A stretch of DNA of 64,000 bases from Ruminiclostridium hungatei (GCF_002051585.1 NZ_MZGX01000005.1:124001-188000), one strand, 5' to 3'; positions 1 to 9,584 are shown, counted from the first letter of the stretch. The notes: generated by a model from the sequence alone, not told the origin. Numbers and translations: made by a program.

Positions 1-1100
1 ATGCGGGCTTTGGAGACGATTACTACTCCATAAACCCCGTGGGATGGGATTTATATAAAGGTAATTGCGGGATAGCTGTCTATTTTATGTATCTTGGAAA
101 AACACTGAAGGAAGAAAGCTATATCCAGTATGCAAAGGATACCTTGAATTCGGTGGACAGGATGATAAACCTCAATAATTGCAGGGACATTGAAACCATG
201 GGCTATGGTGTGTTTACCGGGATATTTTCATATGCATATGCCCTGTACAGGTTCCTTCGGGCCGGGGTCTTCGGCAAGGAGGAGGCAGAAGCCGCCTGGG
301 AACGCATATACCGGATAATCCGGTATACAAATGAAAAAATCCAGGAGCAGGAGAAAGTGGAAGTGCTTGGCGGCGTATGCGGTATAGCAGGAGTTCTGGC
401 TTCCATATACCCTTCGGTAAGCCAAACGCAGCAGGGTACGGTGAAGGAATTAATCAGTAAAATTATTGCCAGGCTGAAAAAAGCTGCCGTTTACATATCA
501 CCTGAAGAAATCACCTGGACCCAAAACGGAGATATTGGATATGCACATGGAAATGCGGGTATTATGTGCCATTTGGCCAGGTGCTATGAAATCATACCTG
601 ACCGGGAGATATTGAGCTTGATAGAAAAGTGCCTTAATTATGAAAGAAATATCAGGTTCGATAAAAGTGCCAAAAGGTGGCTGGTGAGAGAGAAAACCCA
701 TTATTTTTCCTGGTGCAATGGAATAGCCGGGCTGCTGCTGTCAAAGCTGCTGCTGTATCAGTCCCCTGCAAGGGATGAAAAATTATTGGAGGAGATCAAC
801 CGGCTTATGGAGCAGTTAAAACTATACGGCTTTGGCACCGATTACAGTATTTGTCATGGAGATATGGGCAGTATCTGCATACTCAGATATGCTGCGGAAC
901 TTACAGGACAAAGCCGGCTGCTGAAGCAGTGTACATATGCGCTGGACAATTACATAAGGAACCAGATGCTGGCCCAGGCCGACAGTATGTATACAATTGA
1001 AGACTGGGGACTTATGGTGGGGAAGGCAGGAATAGGAATGGGGCTGCTGGATGTGTTCAATCAAAATAATCTGACGGCAGAGCTGTTGAGCTTAAGATGA
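1..1100 (+). CDS. lanM: Class II lanthipeptide synthetase LanM, C-terminal (cyclase) part only
   Basis: The reading frame is open from base 3 with no start in the window, so this is the 3' end of a longer gene; the GTG at 39 is internal. The visible ~365 residues are a LanC-like cyclase domain. They show the Gly-rich alpha-toroid repeats (GNCGIAVYF, GVCGIAGVL, GYAHGNAGI) and the complete zinc site: Cys in SWCNGIAG and Cys-His in ICHGDMGS, with the catalytic-site His of GYAHG. By family, LanM dehydrates Ser/Thr in a precursor peptide and the C-terminal domain joins Cys thiols to the dehydro-residues. The dehydratase domain and probably the precursor genes lie upstream of the window. BceAB-type and C39-type transporters follow. 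Compare the degenerate paralog at 12151-14337, where these ligands are lost. Confidence 0.9.
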   Translation, partial: AGFGDDYYSINPVGWDLYKGNCGIAVYFMYLGKTLKEESYIQYAKDTLNSVDRMINLNNCRDIETMGYGVFTGIFSYAYALYRFLRAGVFGKEEAEAAWERIYRIIRYTNEKIQEQEKVEVLGGVCGIAGVLASIYPSVSQTQQGTVKELISKIIARLKKAAVYISPEEITWTQNGDIGYAHGNAGIMCHLARCYEIIPDREILSLIEKCLNYERNIRFDKSAKRWLVREKTHYFSWCNGIAGLLLSKLLLYQSPARDEKLLEEINRLMEQLKLYGFGTDYSICHGDMGSICILRYAAELTGQSRLLKQCTYALDNYIRNQMLAQADSMYTIEDWGLMVGKAGIGMGLLDVFNQNNLTAELLSLR

Positions 1101-1155
1101 TTTCAGTGCAGGCTGTATTTTGAATATAAAATTTGTAACCGGAAAGAGGAAAACC

Positions 1156-1908
1156 ATGAGTAGAATATTGCAGGTAAGCAACATTTATAAGGAATACGGA
1201 ACGAAGGAGAACCGTACCCAGGCGATAAATGACATATCCTTTGAGGTTGAAGCCGGGGAATTTGTGGGAATCATGGGACCGTCAGGCTCAGGGAAGTCAA
1301 CCCTGTTAAATTGCATTTCTACAATTGACACCATATCTTCAGGGCAGATAAAAATAAATGACAAGGATATTACAAAATTGAAAAACAGGGAGGTTGCAGC
1401 CTTCCGGAGGGAAAACCTGGGCTTTATCTTCCAGCACTTCAATCTGCTGGATACCTTGACCGCTTATGAAAATATTGCTCTGGCCCTGTCAATTATGAAA
1501 TGCCCCGCAGCAGAAATGGAGGGAAGGATATTGATGGTTGCCAAAACCCTGGATATAGAAGCAGTATTGCAAAAATACCCCTATCAGATGTCAGGAGGGC
1601 AGCAGCAAAGAGTTTCGGCTGCAAGAGCCATTGTGGGTAAGCCGTCTTTGGTGCTGGCAGACGAGCCGACCGGTGCACTGGACTCACGCTCTGCCAGGCT
1701 GCTGCTCAATAACCTGGAAATCATGAATGAGGAAATGAAGGCAACTATTTTGATGGTAACCCATGACTCCAATACAGCCAGCTACTGCAAAAGGATATTA
1801 TTCATAAAGGATGGCAGGATACACAAGGAACTGCTGCGGGAAGGCCATGACAGAAAAGGATTTTTTGATAAAATCATGGATCTGGTTTCTGCAATTGGAG
1901 GTGAATAG
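1156..1908 (+). CDS. ABC transporter ATP-binding protein, BceA/LolD type
   Basis: This 250-aa ATPase has Walker A GPSGSGKST (residues 41-49), the signature MSGGQQQR, Walker B LVLADEP and the H-loop VTHDS. The start at 1156 is preferred over an upstream ATG at 1120 because GAAAGAGGA lies just before it and the protein then opens with the usual family N terminus. It is followed four bases later by a FtsX-type permease, the standard BceAB pair. In this family the pair gives resistance to cell-wall-active peptides, including lantibiotics. Next to LanM this suggests producer self-protection (inference). No BceRS two-component system is seen nearby. Confidence 0.9.
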   Translation: MSRILQVSNIYKEYGTKENRTQAINDISFEVEAGEFVGIMGPSGSGKSTLLNCISTIDTISSGQIKINDKDITKLKNREVAAFRRENLGFIFQHFNLLDTLTAYENIALALSIMKCPAAEMEGRILMVAKTLDIEAVLQKYPYQMSGGQQQRVSAARAIVGKPSLVLADEPTGALDSRSARLLLNNLEIMNEEMKATILMVTHDSNTASYCKRILFIKDGRIHKELLREGHDRKGFFDKIMDLVSAIGGE

Positions 1909-1911
1909 CAG

Positions 1912-3936
1912 GTGTATTTCAAAATTGTGTTTAGTAACGTAAGGAAAAATATCAAGGATTACAGTATATATTTTTTGACACTGATGATTGCGGTGGCCTT
2001 GTTTTATGCCTTCAACTCCCTTGAATCACAAAGCGCCTTCAAAACAGCCACCAGTGATGCAACCAGCAATCTGTCCGGACAACTGATTACGGTGCTGTCT
2101 ATTCTGTCGAAATTTATTGCTTTCATTCTGGCCTTTTTAATTATATACGCAAACAATTACCTTCTGAAAAGAAGAAAGAAGGAATTGGGCGTCTATATGC
2201 TTCTAGGCATGGAGAATGGCAGGATATCAGCCATTTTTGTGGGTGAGACAATTTTAATAGGAATAATTTCTTTTGTAACCGGCATTGGGGCAGGCTCACT
2301 TTTATCACAGGGCATATCTGCCGTCGCACTGAAAATGTTCGCAATAGACCTTTCACGATACCGCTTCGCATTTTCTGTACCTTCCCTGATAAATACCCTG
2401 ATTTGCTTTTCCATTATTTTTTTCGTAGTCATTCTTTTTAATGTGAGAACGGTAGCAAAAGTAAAATTGATTGATTTGCTCAATGCCGGGAGAAAAAATG
2501 AAAGCTTTTCAATGAAGAGCAAAAGGACCTTGACGGGTATCCTGCTCTCAGGCTTTATAATGCTTGTCATAGTGGCTCTGCTCTTTCACAGGGAGAACGG
2601 GGCATTATCGGACTCCTCTGTATTTACAATAAGCTTTTTCCTCGGAATTGCAGGAACCGCATGCATTGTGTACTCGTTTTTCGGGGTGCTCTTCCATATA
2701 CTCCAAAAAAATGTAAAGTGGTATTTTAAAGATGTAAATGTGTTTCTGATACGGCAGATAAGCGCCAAGATTCAAACGAATTTTTTGACCATCACCATAG
2801 TATGTCTGCTGCTGGCTGCTACCATAAGCATCGTATCCACCGGTATGGGAATAGCTCTCACCTTGAACAGCAATGCCGGCGATGAAACCCCATATGATGT
2901 TCTGGTTATAAAGGAACTGGAAAATGGAAAGGCAGACGAAAAAGAAACCATAGAAGACTATTTTTCCAAAAACAAGTTGGATTTAAGCCTGTATCTCAAG
3001 GAGAAGATTGAAATCAGCCTGTTTGAAGACAAGGACCTTGTCTACGGTAATATCCTTGAGGACAGGGATAAGCTTTTCAAGGTGGATAAGAACCTTCCTC
3101 AGGAGCCGGTTCAGATAATGTCTGTTTCGGATTTCAACAAGGTACTGGAAAGCCAGGGCAAGGAAAAGCTTGATCTGGCAGAGGGAAGCTATCTTATAAA
3201 CTGCAAATACAAAGGAACCAGTGAGTTACTTCAGTCTTTTCTGGAAAAAAACAGCCCGGTAAGGCTTGCAGACACCACACTTACCCCGGGACGGGATAAA
3301 ATAAGCCGGGAGGTGTATCACTTATCCAGTGTGGGAAATAACGACCACGGAACAATAATCGTACCCGACAGCCTCACATCAAAACTGAAAAAGACAATGA
3401 TTATTTTTAACGGCAGATTCAAAGAAGATAGTGATACACAAAAATTTGACAATATATTCGTCAGCTTCATGGGAGATCCTCACAGCCCTTATAAATTAAT
3501 GACAAGGACGCTTGTTGTGGAGGCATATTACGGTATCTTTGCCATGGCAGCCTTTGTCTGCTGCTACATCGGTATTGTATTTCTGATTATCTGTGTGGCC
3601 ATATTATCCCTGCAGCAATTGACGGAAACCTTTGACAATGTGTACCGGTATAATTTGCTGCAAAAGCTGGGGGTGGAAAAGAGCGTCTGCCATCACACCA
3701 TCCTGAGGCAAATTGCAATCTATTTCGGGGCACCGCTGGTATTGGCAAGCTTGTATTCCATTGTTGCCATACCCGGCATCATTTCCAAAATCAGTGTCTC
3801 CCTTGGACTGAATATCGGTGCCAATGTGGGGCTGGCGGTTATTCTGCTGCTGGTGGTCTATGGAGGGTATTTTCTGGTAACTTATTTTAGCTGCCGGGAT
3901 ATGATAACCGGTAAGGTTGAGCCGGATAATGATTAA
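1912..3936 (+). CDS. BceB-type FtsX-like ABC permease
   Basis: This 674-aa membrane protein has an N-terminal TM segment, a three-TM FtsX block (residues ~55-180), further TM helices around 205-300, a large hydrophilic presumably extracellular domain (~325-530), and a C-terminal FtsX block with TM helices near 545-660. That is the BceB layout: ten TM helices with one large sensing loop. It starts with GTG after GGAGGTGAA, which overlaps the end of the ATPase gene. It pairs with the ATPase at 1156-1908, probably as the immunity/resistance transporter for the lanthipeptide of this locus (inference from location). Confidence 0.87.
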   Translation: MYFKIVFSNVRKNIKDYSIYFLTLMIAVALFYAFNSLESQSAFKTATSDATSNLSGQLITVLSILSKFIAFILAFLIIYANNYLLKRRKKELGVYMLLGMENGRISAIFVGETILIGIISFVTGIGAGSLLSQGISAVALKMFAIDLSRYRFAFSVPSLINTLICFSIIFFVVILFNVRTVAKVKLIDLLNAGRKNESFSMKSKRTLTGILLSGFIMLVIVALLFHRENGALSDSSVFTISFFLGIAGTACIVYSFFGVLFHILQKNVKWYFKDVNVFLIRQISAKIQTNFLTITIVCLLLAATISIVSTGMGIALTLNSNAGDETPYDVLVIKELENGKADEKETIEDYFSKNKLDLSLYLKEKIEISLFEDKDLVYGNILEDRDKLFKVDKNLPQEPVQIMSVSDFNKVLESQGKEKLDLAEGSYLINCKYKGTSELLQSFLEKNSPVRLADTTLTPGRDKISREVYHLSSVGNNDHGTIIVPDSLTSKLKKTMIIFNGRFKEDSDTQKFDNIFVSFMGDPHSPYKLMTRTLVVEAYYGIFAMAAFVCCYIGIVFLIICVAILSLQQLTETFDNVYRYNLLQKLGVEKSVCHHTILRQIAIYFGAPLVLASLYSIVAIPGIISKISVSLGLNIGANVGLAVILLLVVYGGYFLVTYFSCRDMITGKVEPDND

Positions 3937-3972
3937 TAAACCGTTTGATTCTATAGGAAGGGAGTGTTGCAG

Positions 3973-4098
3973 ATGACTGCTAATTGGGATAATGTATTTC
4001 AAAGCATCAGGGAGATATGGATTCCTGCAGTTGGAGTTGTGGTTGTAATAGCAATAGTTGCCATAGTATTTTCCAGGCTGAAGAGAAAGGGGAACTAA
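3973..4098 (+). CDS. Small single-TM membrane peptide, 41 aa
   Basis: A short gene with a good ribosome binding site (GGAAGGGAG) encodes an N-terminal amphipathic stretch (MTANWDNVFQSIREIW), one strongly hydrophobic TM helix rich in Val/Ile/Ala, and a basic tail (SRLKRKGN). It starts 36 bases after the BceB-like gene, so it is probably co-transcribed. Small one-helix proteins of this kind often accompany peptide transporters as accessory subunits or immunity peptides; the sequence alone does not tell which. It is not a plausible lanthipeptide precursor, because it has no Cys and no leader motif. Confidence 0.6.
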   Translation: MTANWDNVFQSIREIWIPAVGVVVVIAIVAIVFSRLKRKGN

Positions 4099-4147
4099 TA
4101 TGTCACAGGTATGTGATATATAGCCATACGGCTATTGCCAATGTGGG

Positions 4148-4188
4148 CTGCGTTCAAGGTCCGGGCCTTCCGGCCCGCTTGGACGCAG
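4148..4188. repeat. GC-rich long inverted repeat in the intergenic gap
   Basis: The arms CTGCGTTCAAG and CTTGGACGCAG pair with one G-T wobble. Nested inside them is CGGGCC-TTCC-GGCCCG. A second GC-rich partly palindromic stretch follows (about 4189-4235). No T-run follows, so it is not a typical intrinsic terminator. It may be a dispersed palindromic element, or an mRNA processing/stabilising hairpin separating the BceAB genes from the exporters. It stands out in base composition from the AT-rich gaps elsewhere. Confidence 0.6.
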
Positions 4189-4278
4189 TTCCGGGGTCTG
4201 GCAGGTTCCCCGCCCGGGAAGGGCTGCGGGAGCTGTGGAATGGAGATGTATTGAGTTGCATATAAAAGAGGTGAGTTC

Positions 4279-6432
4279 ATGAAGCATTTAAGGAAAGTAC
4301 CGTACATAGAGCAGATGCAGCAAACCGAATGCGGCTTGTGCTGCATCGCAATGATTCTCAAGTACTATAAAAGCAATGAGTCCCTGGGGAATATCAGAGA
4401 TGAGCTGGAGGTGGGAAGAGACGGATTGAAGCTGGCTCATATGGAGAGGTTTTTTTTACTGAAGGGCATTGAAACAAATATATTGGAAATGGACAGTGAG
4501 GAACTGCTGCAGGTCAAATTGCCTGCAATAATCCTATGGGACAAGGAGCAATACGTGGTCCTGGAGTCCATAAACAGGCAGCAGGCGGTAATAGTCGATC
4601 CGGCATATGGAAAAATCAAAAAGACCTTTGAGGAGTTCAGGGAAGAGTATTTAAATGTGGTAATGACTGTAACTCCAACTGAAAAATTTGCACCGGTCAG
4701 GAAAAAGCATTGGATCTGGGGCAGCCTGCTTAAAAGGGTGGGACAGCGGAAAGAGGTTTTTTTAAGAACTGCTGTAATCTCAGTTATTACCTTTGGACTT
4801 CAGCTTATTTTACCCATTTTGATTGAAAGCATGATTGACCTGACCTCACAAAAAAACAATCAAATGCAGGTGAAATACTGTGTATATTTTGTCCTGGGAA
4901 CGGTTTTGTTTTTCGGAGTAATGTCATTTATCAGGCAGAAAAGTGTAATAGATTTGCAGATGGAGGTGGATAGGCACCTCACAAAAGGAACCTTTACAAA
5001 ACTCATGAAGCTGCCCTACAAATATTTTGAAAGCAGGGCGAACGGAGACCTGCTCTTCCGGCTGAACAGCCTGAACATTATCAGGGACCTGATTTCCCAG
5101 CACATAATTACCGGAGTAATCCAGTTGGGATATGCAATTGTAATAATAGGCTATTTGCTGGACAAGTCGGTTATATTAACCGTGACTACAATATCCATAT
5201 TTGCGGCAAACGGCTTGTTTATCCTCGTAATGCGGCCCAGGATACTGGAGGCCAATCAGAATCAGATCATAGAGAATACCAAACTTCAAGCCATTCAGAC
5301 AGAAACCATATATTCCATATTCGGCGTCAAGGCTTCAGGCATGGAAGCCGATGTGGAATGCAACTGGAATGACAAGTATCAAAGAAGTATGAGGGCGTAC
5401 AGAAAAAAGAATATTATACTGAACGTATATCAAACCATTATTTCGGTTTTCCAGACCATAGGTCCGTTTTTTGTCCTGCTGCTGGGTCTGAAATTATGTA
5501 TTGAAGGGAAAATGACAATAGGAGGCGTTATCGCCAGCTATTCACTGGCCGGTATATTTATTGCGACAAGTGTTTCACTGTTTAACCTGTGGAACAATTT
5601 CAACCTGGCAACCTTCTATCTGGAAAGGATTAATGACATAACAGAGGCCAAAGAGGAAGAAAAGCCTGAAAATCCGATAAACATAACCATTACAGGAGAT
5701 ATAGAGTTTAAAAACGTATACTTTGCATATACAAATACCTCTGATTATGTCATTAAGGATTTAAGCTTTAAAATAGAAAAAGGGAAAAAAGCTGCAATCG
5801 TGGGGACCTCGGGTTCGGGAAAGAGCACGCTGATTAAGCTGCTGCTGGGCTTGTACCAGCCTACAAAGGGAGAAATATACTATGATGGCGTGAAGCTTTC
5901 TCACATAGACAAGACCCTGCTCAGAAAGCAGATAGGTGTCGTACCCCAGGACATGTCGCTGTTTAACAAGACCATTCTGGATAATATTGTTCTGAACAGC
6001 GAGAATGTTGATATGGAGCTTATAAAAACTGCTGCCGGCATAGCCTGCATCAGTGGTGAGATTGAGGATATGCCCATGAAGTACAATACCTTGGTGTCGG
6101 ACATGGGGATGAACCTCTCCGGGGGACAAAGACAGAGAATCGTTCTGGCAAGAGCGGTTGTCAACAATCCTAAACTTGTGCTTCTGGACGAGGCTACCAG
6201 CTCCCTGGATAATATAAATGAACGCAAGGTATCGCAATATTTCAAAAAGAACGGAAGTACCCGTATAGTAGTGGCTCACAGGATGTCGACCATCATTGAC
6301 GCAGACAAGATTCTGGTACTTGACGACGGTCACCTGGCAGAGTTTGGTACACATGAGGAATTGCTCGGAGAAAAGGGTATTTATGCAGATCTGTATAATA
6401 GCAAGGAAAATAATGTGGTGCAGATGGCTTAG
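4279..6432 (+). CDS. Peptidase-C39-type ABC exporter (LanT-like) with His-to-Gln protease site
   Basis: The 717-aa protein has an N-terminal C39 peptidase domain (~1-135), six TM helices (~155-440) and a C-terminal ATPase (Walker A GTSGSGKST near 515, LSGGQRQR, LLDEATSSLD). C39 domains cut double-glycine leaders during export with a Cys-His-Asp site. Here the Cys is present (QTECGLCC, Cys18) and the Asp of VDPAYG is present, but the expected His is Gln91 (DKEQYVVLE). The paralog at 6644-8794 has His in the same place (DEHFVVLE). So the transport module looks intact while the protease is probably inactive. Start: ATG after AAAGAGGTGAG. It may form a heterodimer with the second exporter (inference). 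Confidence 0.88.
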   Translation: MKHLRKVPYIEQMQQTECGLCCIAMILKYYKSNESLGNIRDELEVGRDGLKLAHMERFFLLKGIETNILEMDSEELLQVKLPAIILWDKEQYVVLESINRQQAVIVDPAYGKIKKTFEEFREEYLNVVMTVTPTEKFAPVRKKHWIWGSLLKRVGQRKEVFLRTAVISVITFGLQLILPILIESMIDLTSQKNNQMQVKYCVYFVLGTVLFFGVMSFIRQKSVIDLQMEVDRHLTKGTFTKLMKLPYKYFESRANGDLLFRLNSLNIIRDLISQHIITGVIQLGYAIVIIGYLLDKSVILTVTTISIFAANGLFILVMRPRILEANQNQIIENTKLQAIQTETIYSIFGVKASGMEADVECNWNDKYQRSMRAYRKKNIILNVYQTIISVFQTIGPFFVLLLGLKLCIEGKMTIGGVIASYSLAGIFIATSVSLFNLWNNFNLATFYLERINDITEAKEEEKPENPINITITGDIEFKNVYFAYTNTSDYVIKDLSFKIEKGKKAAIVGTSGSGKSTLIKLLLGLYQPTKGEIYYDGVKLSHIDKTLLRKQIGVVPQDMSLFNKTILDNIVLNSENVDMELIKTAAGIACISGEIEDMPMKYNTLVSDMGMNLSGGQRQRIVLARAVVNNPKLVLLDEATSSLDNINERKVSQYFKKNGSTRIVVAHRMSTIIDADKILVLDDGHLAEFGTHEELLGEKGIYADLYNSKENNVVQMA

Positions 6433-6443
6433 GAGGGATTTTT

Positions 6444-6629
6444 ATGTTTAAGAAGAAGAAGAAAAATGACAAGGAGTTAAAGTCGGTTATTGAAGAATTG
6501 TCCGATGCCGAGGTAGACGGAATTGTTGCAACAGGTTTCTACAATTCCAATATTGACTACTTGAAGGAGTGCTACAGCAGCCGTGTCAACGAAACAAGAG
6601 CAATTTTGTCCAAATTGCATATGAAATAG
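6444..6629 (+). CDS. 61-aa precursor-like peptide between the two exporters
   Basis: This small gene has a strong ribosome binding site (AGGAGGG) and sits between the two C39 exporter genes. The N-terminal half is charged and helical (MFKKKKKNDKELKSVIEE). It carries LSDAEVDGIVATG, which resembles the double-glycine leader pattern LSxxELxxIxGG with AT or TG in place of GG. The C-terminal ~30 residues hold one Cys, four Ser and one Thr, and end in HMK. It could be a lanthipeptide or bacteriocin precursor cut by the second exporter, or a vestigial precursor or regulatory peptide. The single Cys would allow only one thioether ring. Function not established. Confidence 0.5.
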   Translation: MFKKKKKNDKELKSVIEELSDAEVDGIVATGFYNSNIDYLKECYSSRVNETRAILSKLHMK

Positions 6630-6643
6630 GGAGGTACGAAATC

Positions 6644-8794
6644 ATGAGAGTGGCTCATATGAAAAGGGTTCCGTACATTCAACAGATGCGGCAGACAGAG
6701 TGCGGTCTGTGCTGTGTGGCTATGATAATGCAGTACTATAAAAGCTATGACGGAATCCTCAGAATCCGTGAAAATCTTGAGGTGGGAAGAGACGGCCTGA
6801 AAATCTCGCTTTTGTCAAAATATATGAAAGGCCGGGGGCTTGATACCAAAGTATACAGGGCTAATGCAGATGCCCTTGCACAGTTGGAACTTCCGGCGAT
6901 AATATTCTGGCATGATGAACATTTTGTGGTCCTGGAAAAAATAGATGAAAAATATGCAATAATAGTCGACCCTGCATACGGCAGAAGAAAAATAAAGCTT
7001 TCGGAGTTCCGGGAAAACTATTCCGAAATTATCTTAACCGCAAAGCCAACCGGAAAATTCGCACCCTTCAAGGAAAAAAGAAATCTATGGATTAATGCCT
7101 TCAAAAATATAAATATCAGGAAGAGGCTTTACGCGAAGCTTATTCTGGTATCTGCAATGATTTATATTACCCAGATGCTGATACCTGTTCTTGTCCAGCG
7201 CCTGACGGACAGTATAGGGGCCATGAAGGAGGACGGCATGGCATGGAACTATTACTACTATGCCATAGTGATTGCGTTGGTGCTGGCAGGCTTTACCTTT
7301 CTGCGGGGGATGAAGATTATAGAGCTGCAGTTGAATCTTGACAGCCATTTGACCAAAGGAACCTTCAAAAAAATGCTCAGTCTGCCTTTCAAATTCTTTG
7401 AAAGCCGTTCCAACGGGGATCTGCTGTTCAGGCTTAACTGCCTGGCGGTTATACGGGACCTGGTTTCCGAGCAGATAATACAGGGCATTCTGCAAGTGGG
7501 TATAATGATATGCATTTTAGGCTATATGCTTTCAAAATCTGCAATAATGACAATTGTGGCAGTGCTGTTCTTAATAATAAACATTTCCTTTATAGTAAAA
7601 ATGAAGCCCACCCTGATGGAGGCCAACCAGAATGAAATAGTTGAAGATACAAGACTTCAAGGAGTCCAGGTTGAAGCTGTCTATTCTGCCTTCGGCATTA
7701 AGATTGCAGGCATGGAGGATGAAATACTGGATAGCTGGACCAAACGGTATGAAAAAACCTTGACTGCCTACAAGAAGAAAAACATGGTCAAGAATATAAA
7801 TGACACCGTGCTGTCAGCCCTGCAAATGACCGCCCCTCTGGTTATACTGGCGCTGGGCATATTCCAGTATATGGACGGAGTTGTTACCATGGGGGAGGTA
7901 ATAGCAATCTACACTCTGGCAAGCAACCTTTTCTCCACAGGCATGTCGGTGTTCAATATTTACAATTCCTTTGTACTTGCAACATCATATCTGGAGAGAA
8001 TAACGGACATTATAGATGCAAAAGAGGAAACGGTGCCGGACAGCCCGGTGGAACTGAGGATAGCAGGAAACCTGCAATTGAAGAATGTGTGTTTTGCCTA
8101 CACCAATAATTCTGAAAATGTGCTGGAGGACATCAACCTGGATGTTAAAAGATGCCAGAAGGTGGCAATAGTGGGAGCGTCTGCTTCAGGGAAAAGTACC
8201 CTGGTGAAGATTATTCTGGGCCTCTATGAACCGAAAAGCGGAGAGATACTGTTTGATGGCGTTGACATAAGGAATCTGGACAAGGGAATGCTGAGGCGGC
8301 AGATAGGTGTCGTACCCCAGGATATGTCCCTGTTTAACAAGACTATCTATGACAATATATGCATCAATAAAAAGGTGAGCAACAGGGAGGTAATGGAGGT
8401 GGCCCGCATAGCCCAGATAGACGAAGAAATACAGCAGATGCCCATGAAGTATCAAACTCTGGTATCCGATATGGGAATGAATTTGTCAGGAGGACAGAGG
8501 CAAAGAATCATTCTGGCCAGGGCCTTGCTGAACAAGCCTGAGCTGATGATCATGGACGAGGCCACAAGCGCTCTTGATTACATAAATGAGAAAAAGGTAT
8601 CCAATTATTTTGAACAGGCAGGCTGTACCAGAATAATTATAGCTCACAGGCTGTCTACCATTATAGATGCAGATTGCATAGTAGTTCTGGACAAAGGCAG
8701 AATAGCGGAAACAGGCACACATGAAGAGCTGCTGCAAAGAGGAGGCCTGTATGCCAGCCTTTACATGAGCAGGGAAAAGAGCCTTGCAGTATAG
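6644..8794 (+). CDS. lanT: Peptidase-C39-type ABC exporter (LanT), intact protease
   Basis: This 716-aa bifunctional exporter is closely similar to the one at 4279-6432. Its C39 domain has Cys20 (QTECGLCC), His93 (DEHFVVL) and the VDPAYG Asp, so leader removal should work. Six TM helices follow, then an ATPase with GASASGKST, LSGGQRQR and MIMDEATSALD. The start at 6644 is chosen because AGGGAGG lies 11 bases upstream; an earlier in-frame ATG at 6569 would overlap the 61-aa peptide gene. By family it exports modified peptide while cutting after a Gly-Gly-like motif. It is last in the first transcription block before the agr genes. Confidence 0.92.
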   Translation: MRVAHMKRVPYIQQMRQTECGLCCVAMIMQYYKSYDGILRIRENLEVGRDGLKISLLSKYMKGRGLDTKVYRANADALAQLELPAIIFWHDEHFVVLEKIDEKYAIIVDPAYGRRKIKLSEFRENYSEIILTAKPTGKFAPFKEKRNLWINAFKNINIRKRLYAKLILVSAMIYITQMLIPVLVQRLTDSIGAMKEDGMAWNYYYYAIVIALVLAGFTFLRGMKIIELQLNLDSHLTKGTFKKMLSLPFKFFESRSNGDLLFRLNCLAVIRDLVSEQIIQGILQVGIMICILGYMLSKSAIMTIVAVLFLIINISFIVKMKPTLMEANQNEIVEDTRLQGVQVEAVYSAFGIKIAGMEDEILDSWTKRYEKTLTAYKKKNMVKNINDTVLSALQMTAPLVILALGIFQYMDGVVTMGEVIAIYTLASNLFSTGMSVFNIYNSFVLATSYLERITDIIDAKEETVPDSPVELRIAGNLQLKNVCFAYTNNSENVLEDINLDVKRCQKVAIVGASASGKSTLVKIILGLYEPKSGEILFDGVDIRNLDKGMLRRQIGVVPQDMSLFNKTIYDNICINKKVSNREVMEVARIAQIDEEIQQMPMKYQTLVSDMGMNLSGGQRQRIILARALLNKPELMIMDEATSALDYINEKKVSNYFEQAGCTRIIIAHRLSTIIDADCIVVLDKGRIAETGTHEELLQRGGLYASLYMSREKSLAV

Positions 8795-8948
8795 CGGTCT
8801 TTAACATCCAAAGCAATTATTACCGGATAATGCGCGGTTATTACATGGAAAATTCCCGAGTCAAGCATATAATACCAAAATAAATGTGATTTATATAGGG
8901 ATGGGTTTGAAAATGCAAATTGCTATATAATGTTCTTGGGTGATAAAA

Positions 8949-9584
8949 ATGCTAAACAAATTATCAAAGCAAATGAATCTGGTAGAAAAGCTGACGGATT
9001 TTCTTGTGACCAGGCTGAACAGCCATTTTAAGAAAGAGGGGCTGGAGCTGGTGAAGATGAGGCTTGGAATGGAAATACTGCTGATTAATATTACTAAATT
9101 CATTGTGGTGTTCAGCGCGGCAGCCGGTCTTAACCTTTTCAGGGAAGCACTGTTTATTTGCCTGGTATTTGGAAGTATAAGGAAAACTGCCTTCGGACTT
9201 CATGCAAAAAGCAGCCTGGTATGCACGGTAAGTACATTTTCCATGTTTGTGGGGGGAGGGTACATAAGCCACAGTATAAAGCTGAACAACTGTATGGTGT
9301 TTGCCGCGTTCCTTGTAATGAATATCCTGCTTTACATATATGCACCCGCCGATACCGAAAACCACCCTTTGCCTCAAAGGCAGCTAAGAGAAAAACTCAG
9401 GAAACGGACGGTGGCTACGGGAATATTTTTAATGATTCTGGCACTTTTAGTCCCAAGCCAGCTTATTAAGTCAATGATGACTCTTGCCGTGGGGTTTGGA
9501 ACTATTAAGATATTACCAATAACATATAAAATATTTAACAGGGGGTATAGGAATTATGAAAAATATCATAGGGCAATTTGCTAG
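8949..9584 (+). CDS. agrB: AgrB-like autoinducer peptide processing membrane protease
   Basis: About 211 aa with several TM helices. The AgrB catalytic pair is visible as His and Cys seven residues apart in RKTAFGLHAKSSLVC, matching the His/Cys spacing known for AgrB. The PLPQRQLREKLRKRT segment is the usual basic stretch before the last helices. AgrB cuts the C-terminal tail of AgrD and forms the thiolactone ring. A GTG at 8940 is a possible alternative start; ATG 8949 is used here although its ribosome binding site is weak (TTGGGTGAT). The gene overlaps agrD by 29 bases, so the two are translationally linked. Confidence 0.9.
   Translation: MLNKLSKQMNLVEKLTDFLVTRLNSHFKKEGLELVKMRLGMEILLINITKFIVVFSAAAGLNLFREALFICLVFGSIRKTAFGLHAKSSLVCTVSTFSMFVGGGYISHSIKLNNCMVFAAFLVMNILLYIYAPADTENHPLPQRQLREKLRKRTVATGIFLMILALLVPSQLIKSMMTLAVGFGTIKILPITYKIFNRGYRNYEKYHRAIC

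Noticed and set aside
4017-4265. An 82-codon frame across the intergenic gap
   Set aside because: It overlaps the small membrane peptide gene in another frame and runs through the GC-rich palindrome; it has no ribosome binding site.
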